From: Cherax quadricarinatus
Lineage: Eukaryota; Arthropoda; Malacostraca; Decapoda; Parastacidae
Length of the DNA: 64,000 nt
Direction: 5' to 3'
Assembly (NCBI RefSeq): GCF_038502225.1
Contig: NC_091293.1
Span: 17,680,286-17,744,285 of the forward strand
Position numbers and translations under genes: made by a program. Below the pieces are notes generated by a model, which saw nothing but the letters and a program-made list of their open reading frames with translations, searched no databases and had not been told where the DNA came from. Of the stretch, positions 62,831-64,000 are shown one piece after another; position 1 is the first letter of the stretch; every line of letters begins with the position of its first letter.

Positions 62831-63156
62831 AATTGAGTTTCTTATTCCATATTCTTATGAGCATTTTTAGAGCCTTTGATAGTGCTACTGTGATGCATGT
62901 TTTCATACATGGAGGACTCGCAGTAAGACTCTCCTTAGAAGAAGAGTTTGAATCATGTTTAACCTATGTGGGTCATTCAATACAAGGAGTGGTGGAGGCT
63001 TGGTTCATCATCTGCTAATCATATTTCAATCTCTGACCAGTCAAGCTGCTGGTGTTCATCAGTAAAGTCTGTAGGCATGTGTGGCACATTTAGGGTATTC
63101 CTCTGAACTTTTACTATTTTGAATGCTTGAGGATAATTCGACTTATTAAATTATGC
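62831..63156. other. Unassigned sequence between two TTAA elements
   Basis: A T-run (62800-62825) marks the end of the old TTAA element. The open frame at 62827-63018 contains MHVFIHGGLAVRLSLEEEFE, without a recognised family. Nothing else is seen. Confidence 0.3.
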
Positions 63157-63899
63157 TTAACCTTTTCACTGTCGAGACCAGTGCTCACAAACTTGCTCTC
63201 AGTTTCGAAGAATTTAAAAAAAAAAAATTTTTTTCTCGTGAAATGATAGAGAATATTTTCCTGATGGTAATGACATCAAAAGTATGAAATTTGACTGAAA
63301 ACTTAAGGAATAACGCTCTTGCAAAGTTAGCAGTCTCGGCGATACTTATGCATCGGTGATTTTGCCCACTTTGAGCCCTATTTTTGGCCAATTCCATTGT
63401 TCCAGTCAACCAAACTCATAGCTGTTTTGCTAGAACTCCTTTTGTTTTATTGAGTACAAGAAACTGCCCATTTACTGATTTCAACTACCCAATGAAGTGA
63501 TCAGATATTGGTAATTTGGCCAATTTCATACACAATTCAAAAAAGGCCAATTTCAAAATAGGGTCCAGAATTAACAATGCAAGCATTCCTAGCACTAAAA
63601 TAACATTTTCTCTGTTCATTAGTCATGTCTCCAGGCCCTTTTTATGTTACATTTGCTTTCCATTTTGAAATTTTATTCACACAAAAAAAATAGAAGATAT
63701 ACTGTTATGCAGACTACTGCATTATTGTAAAAATGATATAAATAATATCAGCGCATTTATGAAAACACATAAGACCCACCAGTTGACGTGTATTGGATGC
63801 ATAACATGATTTGCTTACTCTTGAACATCTGCAAAAAATGAACACTTCCACTAATTTGAGCTCAATTTCAAGATACTTTTAGTCTATAAATCATTCAAA
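63157..63899 (+). mobile_element. piggyBac-like MITE, third insertion, interrupted at 63900
   Basis: It starts at TTAA (63157-63160) followed by CCTTTTCACTGTCGAG, a diverged form of the family end. It follows the copy at 57183-58236 in the same orientation: GCAAAGTTAGCAGTCTCGGC, TGAAGTGATCAGATATTGGT, CAGTTGACGTGTATTGGATG. The (TTTA)n tail of an L2-like LINE interrupts it at about 63900. Confidence 0.75.
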
Positions 63900-64000
63900 A
63901 TCATTTATTTATTTATTTATTTTATTTATTTATTTATTTAGTAATTTGAGCATACATACAGAGGTACAAAAAAATACAGGTAAGAGCAGCATGCCAAAGC
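63900..64000 (-). mobile_element. L2-like LINE 3' end, third copy (cut by window edge)
   Basis: A (TTTA)n tail is followed by TTTGAGCATACATACAGAGG and AAGAGCAGCATGCCAAAGC, identical in layout to the 3' ends at 37755-37850 and 49206-49320. The element continues beyond the window. Confidence 0.88.

Noticed and set aside
62827..63018. 63-codon frame as a small gene
   Set aside because: It begins in the T-run of a transposon and has no splice signals or recognisable similarity; too weak to call.

Overview
The window is repeat-dominated animal DNA, most probably from a decapod crustacean. I infer this from the mix of non-LTR retrotransposons (CR1-like, L2-like, RTE and I-type), tRNA-derived SINEs with ATT-type tails, Penelope-type terminal repeats with hammerhead motifs, and pogo/Tigger and TTAA-inserting DNA elements. 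No rRNA, functional tRNA, prokaryotic operon or CRISPR is present. The only plausible host-gene feature is one short coiled-coil exon near 56.5 kb.

Layout. 1-9.25 kb: two esterase-type CR1 elements in opposite orientation (minus strand 71-2640, plus strand 2862-9254). They are broken by an L2-like 3' fragment, an inverted-repeat element with hammerhead-like motifs (3837-4431), and a nearly complete second CR1-like LINE (copy A, 4799-8634). 9.25-13.2 kb: copy B of that LINE on the minus strand, carrying two SINEs with clean target-site duplications (TSDs). 13.3-17.6 kb: a shredded CR1 with more hammerhead-bearing Penelope-type units, then an I-type LINE tail with an RNase H domain. 17.67-24.3 kb: copies C and D of the PHD/CCCH LINE back to back. 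25.6-29.5 kb: I-type LINE pieces, a further CR1 ORF1 with SGNH esterase, and more Penelope-type units. 29.57-44.66 kb: a large minisatellite with a 26/29-bp unit, interrupted by an old L2-like 3' fragment and by an L2-like LINE (37.75-42.48 kb) whose 984-codon ORF2 is intact. 44.7-51 kb: SINE, a nearly complete RTE element, and a 5'-truncated sister of the intact L2-like LINE. 51.6-56.16 kb: an L2-like endonuclease fragment hit by a Tigger element that itself contains a smaller Tigger. 56.4-64 kb: the candidate exon, then a deep nest of TTAA-flanked piggyBac-like elements and a third Tigger, ending in the 3' tail of another L2-like copy.

How the parts relate. Almost nothing here works together as a pathway; the window is a record of successive insertions. 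The order can often be read exactly from empty-site sequences: the SINEs are younger than LINE B, the Penelope-type inverted repeats are younger than the CR1 copies they split, and one TTAA element is younger than the Tigger it splits. The most interesting system is the family of short elements with a TATA-like box, a hammerhead-like ribozyme fold and an AATAAA-like signal. They occur as solo, tandem and inverted-repeat units with 10-13 bp TSDs, yet no reverse transcriptase of Penelope type lies in the window. The second is a CR1-like LINE whose ORF1 combines a PHD-like finger, 12-residue tandem repeats and three CCCH zinc fingers, and whose 3' end folds into consecutive hairpins. Family names come from motif recognition by eye, without database searches.
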